From a virus: a DNA stretch of 21,372 bases. Below the pieces are notes generated by a model, which had not been told where the DNA came from, searched no databases, and saw nothing but the letters and a program-made list of their open reading frames with translations. Of this stretch, positions 8,868-15,003 are shown piece by piece (the stretch's first letter is position 1; each line of letters begins with the position of its first letter). Both the position numbers and the translations under genes were made by a program. Where the stretch lies: positions 1 to 21,372 of the IMG/VR virus record IMGVR_UViG_3300045010_000101; one strand, written 5' to 3'.

Positions 8868-9086
8868 ATGATATACAATAACATTACTGATCATATTAAA
8901 GAAAACCAAAGAAGAATGAATGATCCAATGATTTCTTATCAAGCACGAAGGCACGTTGAAGAAGAATTAGAATCTTTGGAAAAGTATCATAGCAGACATC
9001 CAGAAGATTCTCACGATCCAACTTCATTAGAACTTTATTGTGATGATAATCCAACGGCATTTGAATGTAAAATTTTTGATGTGTAG
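8868..9086 (+). CDS. cp12: CP12-like Calvin cycle regulator
   Basis: 72 aa, starting 1 base after the hub gene stop. The C-terminal half has the CP12 layout: a helix with VEEELESLEKYHSRH, a spacer, then SLELYCDDNPTAFECKIFDV. The two Cys residues are separated by eight residues (CX8C), the redox pair of the CP12 C-terminal domain, followed by the acidic/aromatic tail that inserts into GAPDH. No N-terminal Cys pair is present, as in some cyanobacterial and phage forms. CP12 ties GAPDH and phosphoribulokinase into an inactive complex. Phage copies are thought to slow carbon fixation and push reductant to the pentose phosphate pathway and nucleotide synthesis. The gene lies inside the tail-hub cluster, so it is probably transcribed with late genes unless it has its own promoter; none was recognised. 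Confidence 0.85.
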   Translation: MIYNNITDHIKENQRRMNDPMISYQARRHVEEELESLEKYHSRHPEDSHDPTSLELYCDDNPTAFECKIFDV

Positions 9087-9091
9087 TTCTT

Positions 9092-11791
9092 ATGTTGTTA
9101 CCTGAATTAAATACGCCTGTAGGATTTGCTGGTAAAGATGGATTTTACTGGTGGATTGGTCAGGTAGAAACTGGTAAGGATATTAAAAATTCTAACAGAT
9201 ACAAAGTTAGAATTGTTGGACAGCATCTTAAGAGTTGCGAGGCAATTCCTTATGATGATTTGCCTTGGGCAACTATCATGCTGCCCGTCACACATCCTTC
9301 GAGTTTAGGTAATAGTAACTATACACCAGCAAGATTACAAAAAGGTGATTGGGTGATTGGATTTTTTCTTGATGGTGCATCAGGGCAGCATCCAATAATC
9401 ATGGGTCAGATGCAGCGTGTTACTGCATCAACAAAAAACGATTCGTTGGATACCAAACAAAGTGCAGAAGAATGCCTTGGATATACTACCTATGTTCCGC
9501 CTACAAATCCAACAGTTGCAATACCAGTGGTGCCAGCGGGAACAGAACCAACCTCATCGAATAGACAAACGGGAACAGCAGAACCTTCTGCTGCATTACA
9601 AGCATCGGCCGGAGAAAATAATCCAGGCAATCAAATGGGTAGATATGCCTGTCATCCTATAGCAGACGCTGGATGTAAAGACACTGGCACTGCCAAAACA
9701 AAGATGGAACAGGTGTTTACTGAAATTTTTGGTAGTATTTCTAAAAATGGTGGCACTATTGGAACCAAAATGCTGAGCGAAGCAACTGGTCAGGTATTTG
9801 ATTATGCAAAAACAGCAAGAGGTTATGTCACCAGAGTGTTTGGCGTAGCGAATGCATATCTTAGAAATGCTAAGTTTAGAATGATTGCTTTGATTAAACA
9901 AGGCATAGAACAACTTATTAAATGGTTGATGGGTGTTCCTACACCGCCAACGGGGTCACCAAAGTCAGGTCCAGTTACTAAGAAAAAAAATGTAGGATTT
10001 CTTGGTAAGTTAATTAAAGATTTGAATGATAGATTGGGTGCAATTAACTGCCAGTTTGCTAATTTTGAAGAAAAATTGCTTGCATTTCTCACTAACTTAA
10101 TTACAGAATTGGTTACTGATGTTGTCAGTGCAGCAACATGTGTTATCGAATCAGTTATTAGTCAGATTCTTAGCGAAATAGAATCATTTTTAACTGGCAT
10201 TGTTGATGCTGTTCTTGGTCCTTTGCAATCTATTCTTGGTATCATAGCAAGTCCTTTAAATATTTTGGGAGCAGCTTTACAATATATCTTCCAACTCATA
10301 GGACTTAGTTGTACTGGACCAGATAATAAGTGCAGTGAGAAAACACAACACTGCACTGGATCAGCAAATAAAAAGAAACCAGGCGAAGATGATTTTGCAA
10401 AACTTGATAAATTAATATCGGAAATAGAATCAAAAGGTGTTATACCATTGCAATCAACATGTGACGAAGCTTATGCATTACCGTGTCCAATTGTTACTAC
10501 AGCTGATGTAACTGGTGGTACGCCAGGCAAAGGAAGTATTCCTGGCACAACACCATTAGATCCTCCCGATAATGAATACGAAATTGTTTTACCCCCACTC
10601 GTTGATGTTATTACAGTGGATCCTCCTACTACGCCAACAATACCAACATTTCCCCCAGTCAACGTAGATATTGATAGTTTTGCTACTTTAATTTTAAGTG
10701 GGAAAGAAGATGTAACTGCATTGCTATATAACAATTCATTACCAACGCCAACGCCAACGCCAACACCAACACCAACGCCAACACCAACGCTATTACAAAC
10801 TGCAATTTATTCAACTAAATCAAATGGATCTATTAGTTTAAGTGGCTCTTCTGCAATTACATTCATACCAATTGTTGTTGCTCCTACTCCTAGTTTAAAT
10901 TTCTTGTTGACATCAAACAAATCTAGGGTAACTGCTGGAGAAAATATTTCTTTTACTCTCACTGTGATTTCTGGAACAGTAGCAGATGGAACTGAATATG
11001 ATTACCTAATGTACGGAAATATAGAACGCACTGATTTCATAAACAACACAACGATTGGCAAAATTAGAATGGTTGGTGGAGTTGGTGTTGCTACGATTAC
11101 TCTTTCCAATAAATTAAGCATTACATCTGATACTGTTGTTACATTTAGTGTGCTGGGTCCAAGAATTACAAAAGATTTTGTCATATACACAACCGATCCT
11201 CCCAATCCACCACCGCCACCCCCAGAAGAATTTAAACCACCTACTTTAGATGTGATTGTAGATGACAATGGTAAGATAATATCGATAATAATTCTAGATA
11301 AAGGAGATTCTTATTTAAGTCCTCCATTCGTAACGATTTATGGAGAAGGCATAGGAGGATTTGCTTCTGTGGAATTAGATGAAAATGGAAAATTAAAAAA
11401 GGTATTTGTTGATAGACCAGGCACAGGTTACACTCCAACGATTACAACAAATGATAACTGCTATATCGATGGATTCATAGTTATCAGACCAGGATATCGC
11501 TACGCTTCCGAACCTACCATATATGTTGATGGAGATCCAACAATAGCTAAAGCAGTAATTAATTCTACTGGTAATCTAATTGCAGTGGAAGTAATAAATA
11601 AAATTAAAACGTTTGGTGCATTTCCTTCTATAGAAATTGTTGGTGGTGGTGGCATGGGAGCTAAAGCAATACCATCATTCAATTGTATTGAACCTACTTT
11701 ATATAAGAAGTATGTTGCCAGCGTGTCGCCATCTGGTGTAGATAGTGTAGTTGATTGCCCTAATGGCGATTGCGATGATTGCAGTGTGTGA
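9092..11791 (+). CDS. gp5: gp5-type baseplate hub protein without visible lysozyme domain
   Basis: 899 aa, starting 5 bases after cp12 with no clear Shine-Dalgarno sequence. Residues about 15-112 match the N-terminal OB-fold of T4 gp5: GFYWWIGQVE, YKVRIVGQH, IPYDDLPWATIMLP, LQKGDWVIGFFLDG, HPIIMGQM. The T4 lysozyme domain that should follow was not recognised. Instead there is a Ser/Thr/Pro segment, a long amphipathic helical stretch (about 300-415), a Cys-containing segment (about 408-430), a (PT)8 tract (about 551-566), beta-rich domains, a PPPPPP stretch near residue 705, and repeats of the GTGYTPTI / YASEPTIYV type often found in phage adhesins. The tail ends with three Cys residues (CX4CX2C). 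T4 gp5 is 575 aa. The protein should be the central hub below gp27, but its enzyme part appears lost. Confidence 0.85.
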   Translation: MLLPELNTPVGFAGKDGFYWWIGQVETGKDIKNSNRYKVRIVGQHLKSCEAIPYDDLPWATIMLPVTHPSSLGNSNYTPARLQKGDWVIGFFLDGASGQHPIIMGQMQRVTASTKNDSLDTKQSAEECLGYTTYVPPTNPTVAIPVVPAGTEPTSSNRQTGTAEPSAALQASAGENNPGNQMGRYACHPIADAGCKDTGTAKTKMEQVFTEIFGSISKNGGTIGTKMLSEATGQVFDYAKTARGYVTRVFGVANAYLRNAKFRMIALIKQGIEQLIKWLMGVPTPPTGSPKSGPVTKKKNVGFLGKLIKDLNDRLGAINCQFANFEEKLLAFLTNLITELVTDVVSAATCVIESVISQILSEIESFLTGIVDAVLGPLQSILGIIASPLNILGAALQYIFQLIGLSCTGPDNKCSEKTQHCTGSANKKKPGEDDFAKLDKLISEIESKGVIPLQSTCDEAYALPCPIVTTADVTGGTPGKGSIPGTTPLDPPDNEYEIVLPPLVDVITVDPPTTPTIPTFPPVNVDIDSFATLILSGKEDVTALLYNNSLPTPTPTPTPTPTPTPTLLQTAIYSTKSNGSISLSGSSAITFIPIVVAPTPSLNFLLTSNKSRVTAGENISFTLTVISGTVADGTEYDYLMYGNIERTDFINNTTIGKIRMVGGVGVATITLSNKLSITSDTVVTFSVLGPRITKDFVIYTTDPPNPPPPPPEEFKPPTLDVIVDDNGKIISIIILDKGDSYLSPPFVTIYGEGIGGFASVELDENGKLKKVFVDRPGTGYTPTITTNDNCYIDGFIVIRPGYRYASEPTIYVDGDPTIAKAVINSTGNLIAVEVINKIKTFGAFPSIEIVGGGGMGAKAIPSFNCIEPTLYKKYVASVSPSGVDSVVDCPNGDCDDCSV
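10742..10789 (+). repeat. Hexanucleotide microsatellite in gp5 coding a (Pro-Thr)8 linker
   Basis: Eight tandem copies of CCAACR (R = G or A) run without interruption and encode alternating Pro-Thr. The unit is a multiple of three, so copy-number change by slippage keeps the reading frame. The tract separates the helical part of gp5 from its beta-rich C-terminal part and probably acts as a stiff linker. Confidence 0.95.
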
Positions 11792-11803
11792 TGAGGAAAA
11801 CAA

Positions 11804-13609
11804 ATGGCAACTAGTTGGTTAGATTTACAAGCAAAATTAAAATCTGGAGTAAAAAGTTTTCCTAACCCAGTAAAAGGAAAGTGTGGAACTGGAACCAGAA
11901 CAATAGACACTGATATAAATTTAGGTCTTCCTGGTTTAGATGGTATTGCTGGAGATCTTAACGGAATTCTTGGCGATGTACAAGGAGCAATTGATCAATT
12001 TGGTTCTGAGGTCATGGGAGTGCTTCAGGATATTGGTGCGTGGATTCCGCCTGATTTGCAGGGTAGCGGTAGTAGTTCTGCAGAAGCAAAACAAGCAGCA
12101 AAAATAGCAGACATTACTAAGCAAAATACACAGACAATAGAAGGCGGAAATATTGCCACCACTACTGGTCACAATGAACAAACAGGGCAATCATTCTATC
12201 AGATCAAGATGAGTTCTGGAACTGGAATGGCATTTGATACTGACGGTTCTATTCGTTTTAACGCTGCAGCAGATCCTCCAGACAGTCCTATTGCAGGAGA
12301 TTTTGAAATCTCTAGATGCAATAGTTTTCTTGCAAACATAGAAGAATCTTGCATTATAACAGTTAACAATAAAAATAATATTTGTGGTGGTAAAGACGCA
12401 AATATTAAAAAATCATTAATGATTCTTGTTAATGGTGGTGATGTTGATTTAGAGGTAACTGGTGGTGATGTGAAAGTAAAATCATCAGGCAATATATCAT
12501 TAGATGCTGGGAAAACTTTAGAATTAAGAGGAGCAGATATTAAATTACTAGCTGGTGGTGGAATTTCTGATGCGAAGAAAGCAGGGCAGGCAGCAGGAGA
12601 ACAGTATGGCGGCATGATTGACTTGAGATGTGGCACATATAGGAATAGTGCTACTACAAAACAAACAATAGAGTCAGCAAAATATAGCACAGTTAAAGGT
12701 GAATTGACAATTGCTATGGAAGATCCAATGGCACGATTTAATATTGTATCTGCTGGTCATTTTATGGTAGATGTTAATGGCGACATTCTAGAAGAAAGTA
12801 GAAGTAAAGCGACTATTGTTGGCAGAATACCTAAAGTTGGTATTCCCGCTTTACCTATTTTGGGTAATTTGATTAGTCAAAACGCTCAATACACAGTAGT
12901 TAATGATCGTCCAATTATACCAGAACCATCAACGGGATCTACAGAATCACCTGACGCACAACCGATGATGCAAGTAGTTAATAGTGTAAGTGCTCAGGGC
13001 GGATTCAAAGTTAATTTAATGAGAGGAGATATTATTTTTAGTACAAAGCAAGGCAATCTCATTATGGGTAATGAAAAATCATTGATTGCAGACATCACTA
13101 AACCCAATACAGACGTTTCATTATCACCTGCGATTGTTAAAGGAGCTAAAACACCAGGAATGTATGTTGGATCGGATGCATCACCATTCCTTGCATTATA
13201 CAATGCGTCATCAACTTATATGACAGCGGGCAAATTTACGCCAGGACCAACACCAACGATTAATTCTGTTGTTGTTACTCCTGCATCAGTAAATCTTACT
13301 GCTACCGCAATGACTAATAAAGTTATTGGTGCTATGACTAACAATTTAAAAGGAGCAGTTACTACAGATATCGCTGGTACAAACACTCTCAATATTAAGG
13401 GGGCAAACATTGAAAATATTACTGGTGCTAAATTAGCAAATGTTACTGGTTTTATCACAGACAAGTCGCCAGCAGGTGTGGTTATTGAGAGTCCAGGAGC
13501 AATTACAATTAGGTCAATAGGAATTATAGATATTACATCTGGTGATGCAATAAACATTACTGCTGGTGGTGCACTAACCATGATTGCCACAGCAATTCTT
13601 TTAAATTAA
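11804..13609 (+). CDS. Beta-helical spike-like baseplate protein
   Basis: 601 aa, 12 bases after gp5, with a GAGGA ribosome site at 11793-11797. The N-terminal 90 residues are short helices with many Gly/Asp/Leu. The middle and C-terminal parts show short-period beta repeats: GGDVDLEVTGGDVKVKSSGN, ISLDAGKTLELRGADIKLLA, and near the end TLNIKGANIENITGAKLANV, GAITIRSIGIIDITSGDAIN. Such strands with Gly turns are typical of the triple-stranded beta-helix of T4 gp5C and VgrG spikes. The order gp27-like, gp5, this gene suggests it provides the needle that T4 encodes as the C-terminal part of gp5. No enzymatic motif was seen. The last base before the change of gene type is its stop at 13607-13609. 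Alternative: a different baseplate structural protein with beta-helical repeats. Confidence 0.68.
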   Translation: MATSWLDLQAKLKSGVKSFPNPVKGKCGTGTRTIDTDINLGLPGLDGIAGDLNGILGDVQGAIDQFGSEVMGVLQDIGAWIPPDLQGSGSSSAEAKQAAKIADITKQNTQTIEGGNIATTTGHNEQTGQSFYQIKMSSGTGMAFDTDGSIRFNAAADPPDSPIAGDFEISRCNSFLANIEESCIITVNNKNNICGGKDANIKKSLMILVNGGDVDLEVTGGDVKVKSSGNISLDAGKTLELRGADIKLLAGGGISDAKKAGQAAGEQYGGMIDLRCGTYRNSATTKQTIESAKYSTVKGELTIAMEDPMARFNIVSAGHFMVDVNGDILEESRSKATIVGRIPKVGIPALPILGNLISQNAQYTVVNDRPIIPEPSTGSTESPDAQPMMQVVNSVSAQGGFKVNLMRGDIIFSTKQGNLIMGNEKSLIADITKPNTDVSLSPAIVKGAKTPGMYVGSDASPFLALYNASSTYMTAGKFTPGPTPTINSVVVTPASVNLTATAMTNKVIGAMTNNLKGAVTTDIAGTNTLNIKGANIENITGAKLANVTGFITDKSPAGVVIESPGAITIRSIGIIDITSGDAINITAGGALTMIATAILLN

Positions 13610-13626
13610 TAGGCGATTTCAAAATT

Positions 13627-13648
13627 GACCTTTAATTACTAAAAGGTC
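13627..13648 (+). terminator. Possible weak terminator hairpin after the hub gene cluster
   Basis: GACCTTT (13627-13633) and AAAGGTC (13642-13648) form a 7-bp stem with an 8-base loop, 17 bases after the stop. The bases after it are A-rich first and reach T-runs only at 13659-13662 and 13669-13674, so it is not a classical intrinsic terminator. It could instead be an RNA 3' end stabiliser. Confidence 0.35.
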
Positions 13649-13690
13649 GTAAAAAAAATTTTGGGTAATTTTTTGTTAAAAAAGTCGAGC

Positions 13691-13719
13691 TTGACATAAT
13701 CTCCAAATATCTTTATACT
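13691..13719 (+). promoter_or_regulatory. Sigma-70-type promoter (TTGACA, 17 bp, TATACT)
   Basis: A perfect -35 box TTGACA (13691-13696) is followed by exactly 17 bases and TATACT (13714-13719). The expected start is near 13726, about 25 bases ahead of the ATG at 13750, with GAGG at 13736-13739 as ribosome site. It would be read by host RNA polymerase with its main sigma factor and drive the small gene and the CAU tRNA. Confidence 0.8.
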
Positions 13720-13749
13720 AGCAATGTAGGACTTTGAGGTCTGGGTCTT

Positions 13750-13938
13750 ATGAATTTTCAAAATACTTTTGAACAAGCTCTTGACAAAATCACGGTTGAT
13801 ATCTACAATAAGAGAGTAATCATTAGAGGCGAACATGGAACTACACTCATTTTTAAATGTGCTTCGATTAACGAACTAGTTGAACTCAAGCAACAGTGTT
13901 CTAGAGTTCTTAAATCAGAAAACTTTATTTACAGATAA
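13750..13938 (+). CDS. Small protein of unknown function, 62 aa
   Basis: I do not recognise this protein. It has a promoter and ribosome site well placed upstream (TTGACA/TATACT at 13691-13719, GAGG at 13736). The sequence MNFQNTFEQALDKI suggests a short helix, then a beta pair (VDIYNKRVIIRGEHGTTLIF) and a charged helix (INELVELKQQ). Two Cys residues (36 and 50) are present. No signal peptide or membrane segment is seen. The stop codon is one base from the first base of the CAU tRNA, so gene and tRNA are probably on one transcript. A second TTGACA-N17-TACAAT lies inside the gene. Confidence 0.65.
   Translation: MNFQNTFEQALDKITVDIYNKRVIIRGEHGTTLIFKCASINELVELKQQCSRVLKSENFIYR
13781..13809 (+). 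promoter_or_regulatory. Possible internal promoter (TTGACA, 17 bp, TACAAT)
   Basis: TTGACA at 13781-13786 and TACAAT at 13804-13809 are spaced by exactly 17 bases inside the 62-aa gene, about 130 bases ahead of the CAU tRNA. The match is good, but it lies within coding sequence (Leu-Asp-Lys codons supply TTGACA), so chance is possible. Confidence 0.4.
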
Positions 13939-13939
13939 T

Positions 13940-14012
13940 GCTGGTTTAGCTATCTGGTGAAAGCACCCGACTCATAATCGGACACAGGTGGGATCGTTCC
14001 CCACAACCAGCA
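13940..14012 (+). tRNA. tRNA with CAU anticodon (Ile2 or elongator Met)
   Basis: Seven-base acceptor stem GCTGGTT (13940-13946) with AACCAGC (14005-14011) and A as discriminator; CCA is not encoded. The D-stem pairs 49-51 with 62-64. The anticodon stem has a 7-base loop CTCATAA giving anticodon CAT (13973-13975). The outermost anticodon-stem pair is C-A. The T-stem is GTGGG/CCCAC. The T-loop reads ATCGTTC, where T54 and A58 of the normal TTCRANY are swapped to A54 and T58. The core CGACTCATAATCG resembles bacterial tRNA-Ile2, whose C34 is changed to lysidine to read AUA; elongator Met cannot be excluded. It starts one base after the stop of the 62-aa gene. Confidence 0.85.
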
Positions 14013-14013
14013 C

Positions 14014-14042
14014 TTGACAATCAAGGCATCGCTTGTTATGAT
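14014..14042 (+). promoter_or_regulatory. Sigma-70-type promoter (TTGACA, 17 bp, TATGAT)
   Basis: TTGACA (14014-14019) and TATGAT (14037-14042) are spaced by 17 bases and fill the short gap between two tRNA genes. The expected start near 14049 is only about 6 bases before the Leu tRNA. It could drive this tRNA and the downstream 88-aa and cpeT genes. Short inverted repeats, CAATCA (14018-14023) with TGATTG (14039-14044), overlap both boxes. Confidence 0.78.
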
Positions 14043-14054
14043 TGTTCTCTGTTT

Positions 14055-14127
14055 GGGAGTGTAGCCCAGCGGAAGAGGCAAACGACTTAAAATCGTTCAA
14101 GGGTGGGTTCAAATCCCACCACTCCTA
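14055..14127 (+). tRNA. tRNA with UAA anticodon (Leu), short variable arm
   Basis: Acceptor GGGAGTG (14055-14061) pairs with CACTCCT (14120-14126), with one G-T wobble at the end; discriminator A at 14127; no CCA. The D-stem is GCC/GGC, the anticodon stem AACGA/TCGTT, and the loop CTTAAAA gives anticodon TAA (14088-14090), reading UUA. The T-stem is GTGGG/CCCAC with a standard TTCAAAT loop. The variable region is only five bases (CAAGG), whereas leucine tRNAs normally carry a long variable arm. All stems pair well, so it looks functional. Confidence 0.88.
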
Positions 14128-14130
14128 TCT

Positions 14131-14153
14131 CTCACTAAATATATTGTAGTGGG
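14131..14153 (+). promoter_or_regulatory. Hairpin just before the 88-aa gene, with CTAAATA late-promoter-like box in it
   Basis: CTCACTA (14131-14137) pairs with TAGTGGG (14147-14153) around a 9-base loop, between the Leu tRNA and the ATG at 14160. The right arm covers the only G-rich stretch that could serve as ribosome site, so the hairpin could limit translation, or mark the 3' processing site of the tRNA. CTAAATA (14135-14141) is one change from the ATAAATA late box; weak evidence. Confidence 0.4.
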
Positions 14154-14159
14154 AATATT

Positions 14160-14426
14160 ATGAAATACACACTCTCTCAAGCATATGTTTTTTATATGGG
14201 TGAGGTTGTTCGTATGTATTTTGTCCAAGGTCTTCCATATACATTTGATCAATTACCTCAAATTATACAAGACCATCCTGCTGTTCAAACAGAAGCACTT
14301 CAACATCGTGACTATGATGATGAAGATATGTTAAAAAATTCTAATTATCTAATAATGGAAGAAATGCACCCTCTAATGTTTGAAGTAGATATCGAAAATC
14401 CAGAATTATTGCCAAAAGATGATTGA
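14160..14426 (+). CDS. Protein of unknown function, 88 aa, translationally coupled to cpeT
   Basis: I do not recognise this protein. It starts with MKYTLSQAYVFYMGEVVRMY, a probable helix with aromatic residues, and has an acidic C-terminal half (DYDDEDM, EVDIENPELLPKDD). No membrane segment or signal peptide is clear. The ribosome site is weak (GTGGGA at 14150) and partly inside a hairpin. Its last 8 bases overlap the start of the cpeT-like gene, so the two are coupled and may act together. It follows the Leu tRNA by 32 bases and is probably on the same transcript. Confidence 0.65.
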   Translation: MKYTLSQAYVFYMGEVVRMYFVQGLPYTFDQLPQIIQDHPAVQTEALQHRDYDDEDMLKNSNYLIMEEMHPLMFEVDIENPELLPKDD

Positions 14427-14886
14427 AGAATTTTTTCTTTATTTTGAAGGCACATTTAATAACTGTATGCAAGCAATGTCGCATCCTACTAAGTTTGCGA
14501 TGATTGAATTACTTCATAAAAAACTTGATAATAACCGTTTTCATTGCATCCAACAGTATTATGTTGACAAAGTTCCATATCGAAACAGTATTATTGAAGT
14601 AGTTTCCCATGACTCTCACTTAATTCTCAAATTTTTCAAAAATGAGGGATTGACATACTTGACTGGATGCGATGTAATAATGGAGAAGATGGGTTCTGAG
14701 TTTATCGGCAAAAATCTTTGTAATGAATGTTTTATAAAATGGCAAGATAAACAGACCCGCCTTCAAGCTACCAGTATTCTTGGGAATAACTACTATCATG
14801 TAATTGATCAAGGATACGATATAAACACTGGCGAGCAAATTTGGGGATCTTACAATGGTCCTTTTGAGTTCGTCAAATTGCCCTAA
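14419..14886 (+). CDS. cpeT: CpeT/CpcT-type phycobiliprotein lyase
   Basis: 155 aa; ATG at 14419 overlaps the end of the 88-aa gene by 8 bases. The pattern of the CpeT/CpcT family is present in order: FEGTFNNCMQAMSHPTKFAM (family: G-x-F-x-N-x-x-Q-A), FHCIQQYY, VPYRNSIIEV, TGCDVIMEK, F-x-G-x-x-C, and the C-terminal VIDQGYDINTGEQIWGS with YNGPFEF. These lyases are single-domain beta barrels that attach phycoerythrobilin (or phycocyanobilin) to a Cys of phycobiliprotein beta subunits. T4-like cyanophages often carry a compact cpeT, thought to keep or alter light harvesting during infection. Length is shorter than typical host proteins, as usual for phage copies. The last codons lie inside the Thr tRNA acceptor stem. 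Confidence 0.85.
   Translation: MIEEFFLYFEGTFNNCMQAMSHPTKFAMIELLHKKLDNNRFHCIQQYYVDKVPYRNSIIEVVSHDSHLILKFFKNEGLTYLTGCDVIMEKMGSEFIGKNLCNECFIKWQDKQTRLQATSILGNNYYHVIDQGYDINTGEQIWGSYNGPFEFVKLP
14650..14678 (+). promoter_or_regulatory. Possible promoter inside cpeT (TTGACA, 17 bp, TGTAAT)
   Basis: TTGACA (14650-14655) and TGTAAT (14673-14678), one change from TATAAT, are spaced by 17 bases within cpeT, about 200 bases before the Thr tRNA, which otherwise has no promoter of its own. Being inside a coding region, it may be chance. Confidence 0.35.
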
Positions 14887-14953
14887 TAGCTCAGTTGGAT
14901 AGAGCAACGGTTTTGTAAACCGTAGGTCGTTGGTTCAAGTCCGACTTGGGGCT
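14880..14953 (+). tRNA. tRNA-Thr (UGU)
   Basis: Acceptor GCCCTAA (14880-14886) pairs with TTGGGGC (14946-14952) including one T-G wobble; discriminator T; no CCA encoded. The D-arm is GCTC/GAGC, the anticodon stem ACGGT/ACCGT, and the loop TTTGTAA gives anticodon TGT (14914-14916), reading ACA. The T-arm is GTTGG/CCGAC with loop TTCAAGT. The first seven bases are also the last codons and stop (TAA 14884-14886) of cpeT, so processing of the tRNA would cut the cpeT message at its end. Confidence 0.95.
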
Positions 14954-14977
14954 TCTGTGTGAAGGAAGACGCAAGAC

Positions 14978-15002
14978 CCAGGAGATCGCTCCTGGTTTTT
15001 TT
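14978..15002 (+). terminator. Strong intrinsic terminator
   Basis: CCAGGAG (14978-14984), loop ATCG, CTCCTGG (14989-14995), then seven T (14996-15002). The GC-rich stem followed directly by a T-run is the classical form. It ends transcripts from the tRNA/cpeT region just before the late promoter of the giant gene. Confidence 0.92.
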
Positions 15003-15003
15003 G

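Noticed and set aside
11593-11600. AATAAATA as a late promoter for the spike-like gene
   Set aside because: It is inside gp5, about 200 bases from the next start, and in Asn-Lys-Ile type codons where such strings are common by chance; no supporting context.
13653-13674. AT-only inverted repeat (AAAAAATT/AATTTTTT) as a second terminator
   Set aside because: A stem of only A-T pairs with no following T-run is too weak; at most it belongs to the AT-rich leader upstream of the promoter.
14088-14090. TAA anticodon tRNA as a stop-codon suppressor
   Set aside because: Anticodon 5'-UAA-3' pairs with codon UUA (Leu), not with the stop UAA.
14564-14594. Fifth TTGACA (14564-14569) as a promoter
   Set aside because: No acceptable -10 box at 16-18 bases; TATTAT occurs only at 19 bases spacing.
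13940-14953. tRNA genes as a phage integration (att) site
   Set aside because: No integrase gene or duplicated tRNA 3' end is seen; T4-like phages are lytic and carry tRNAs for translation.
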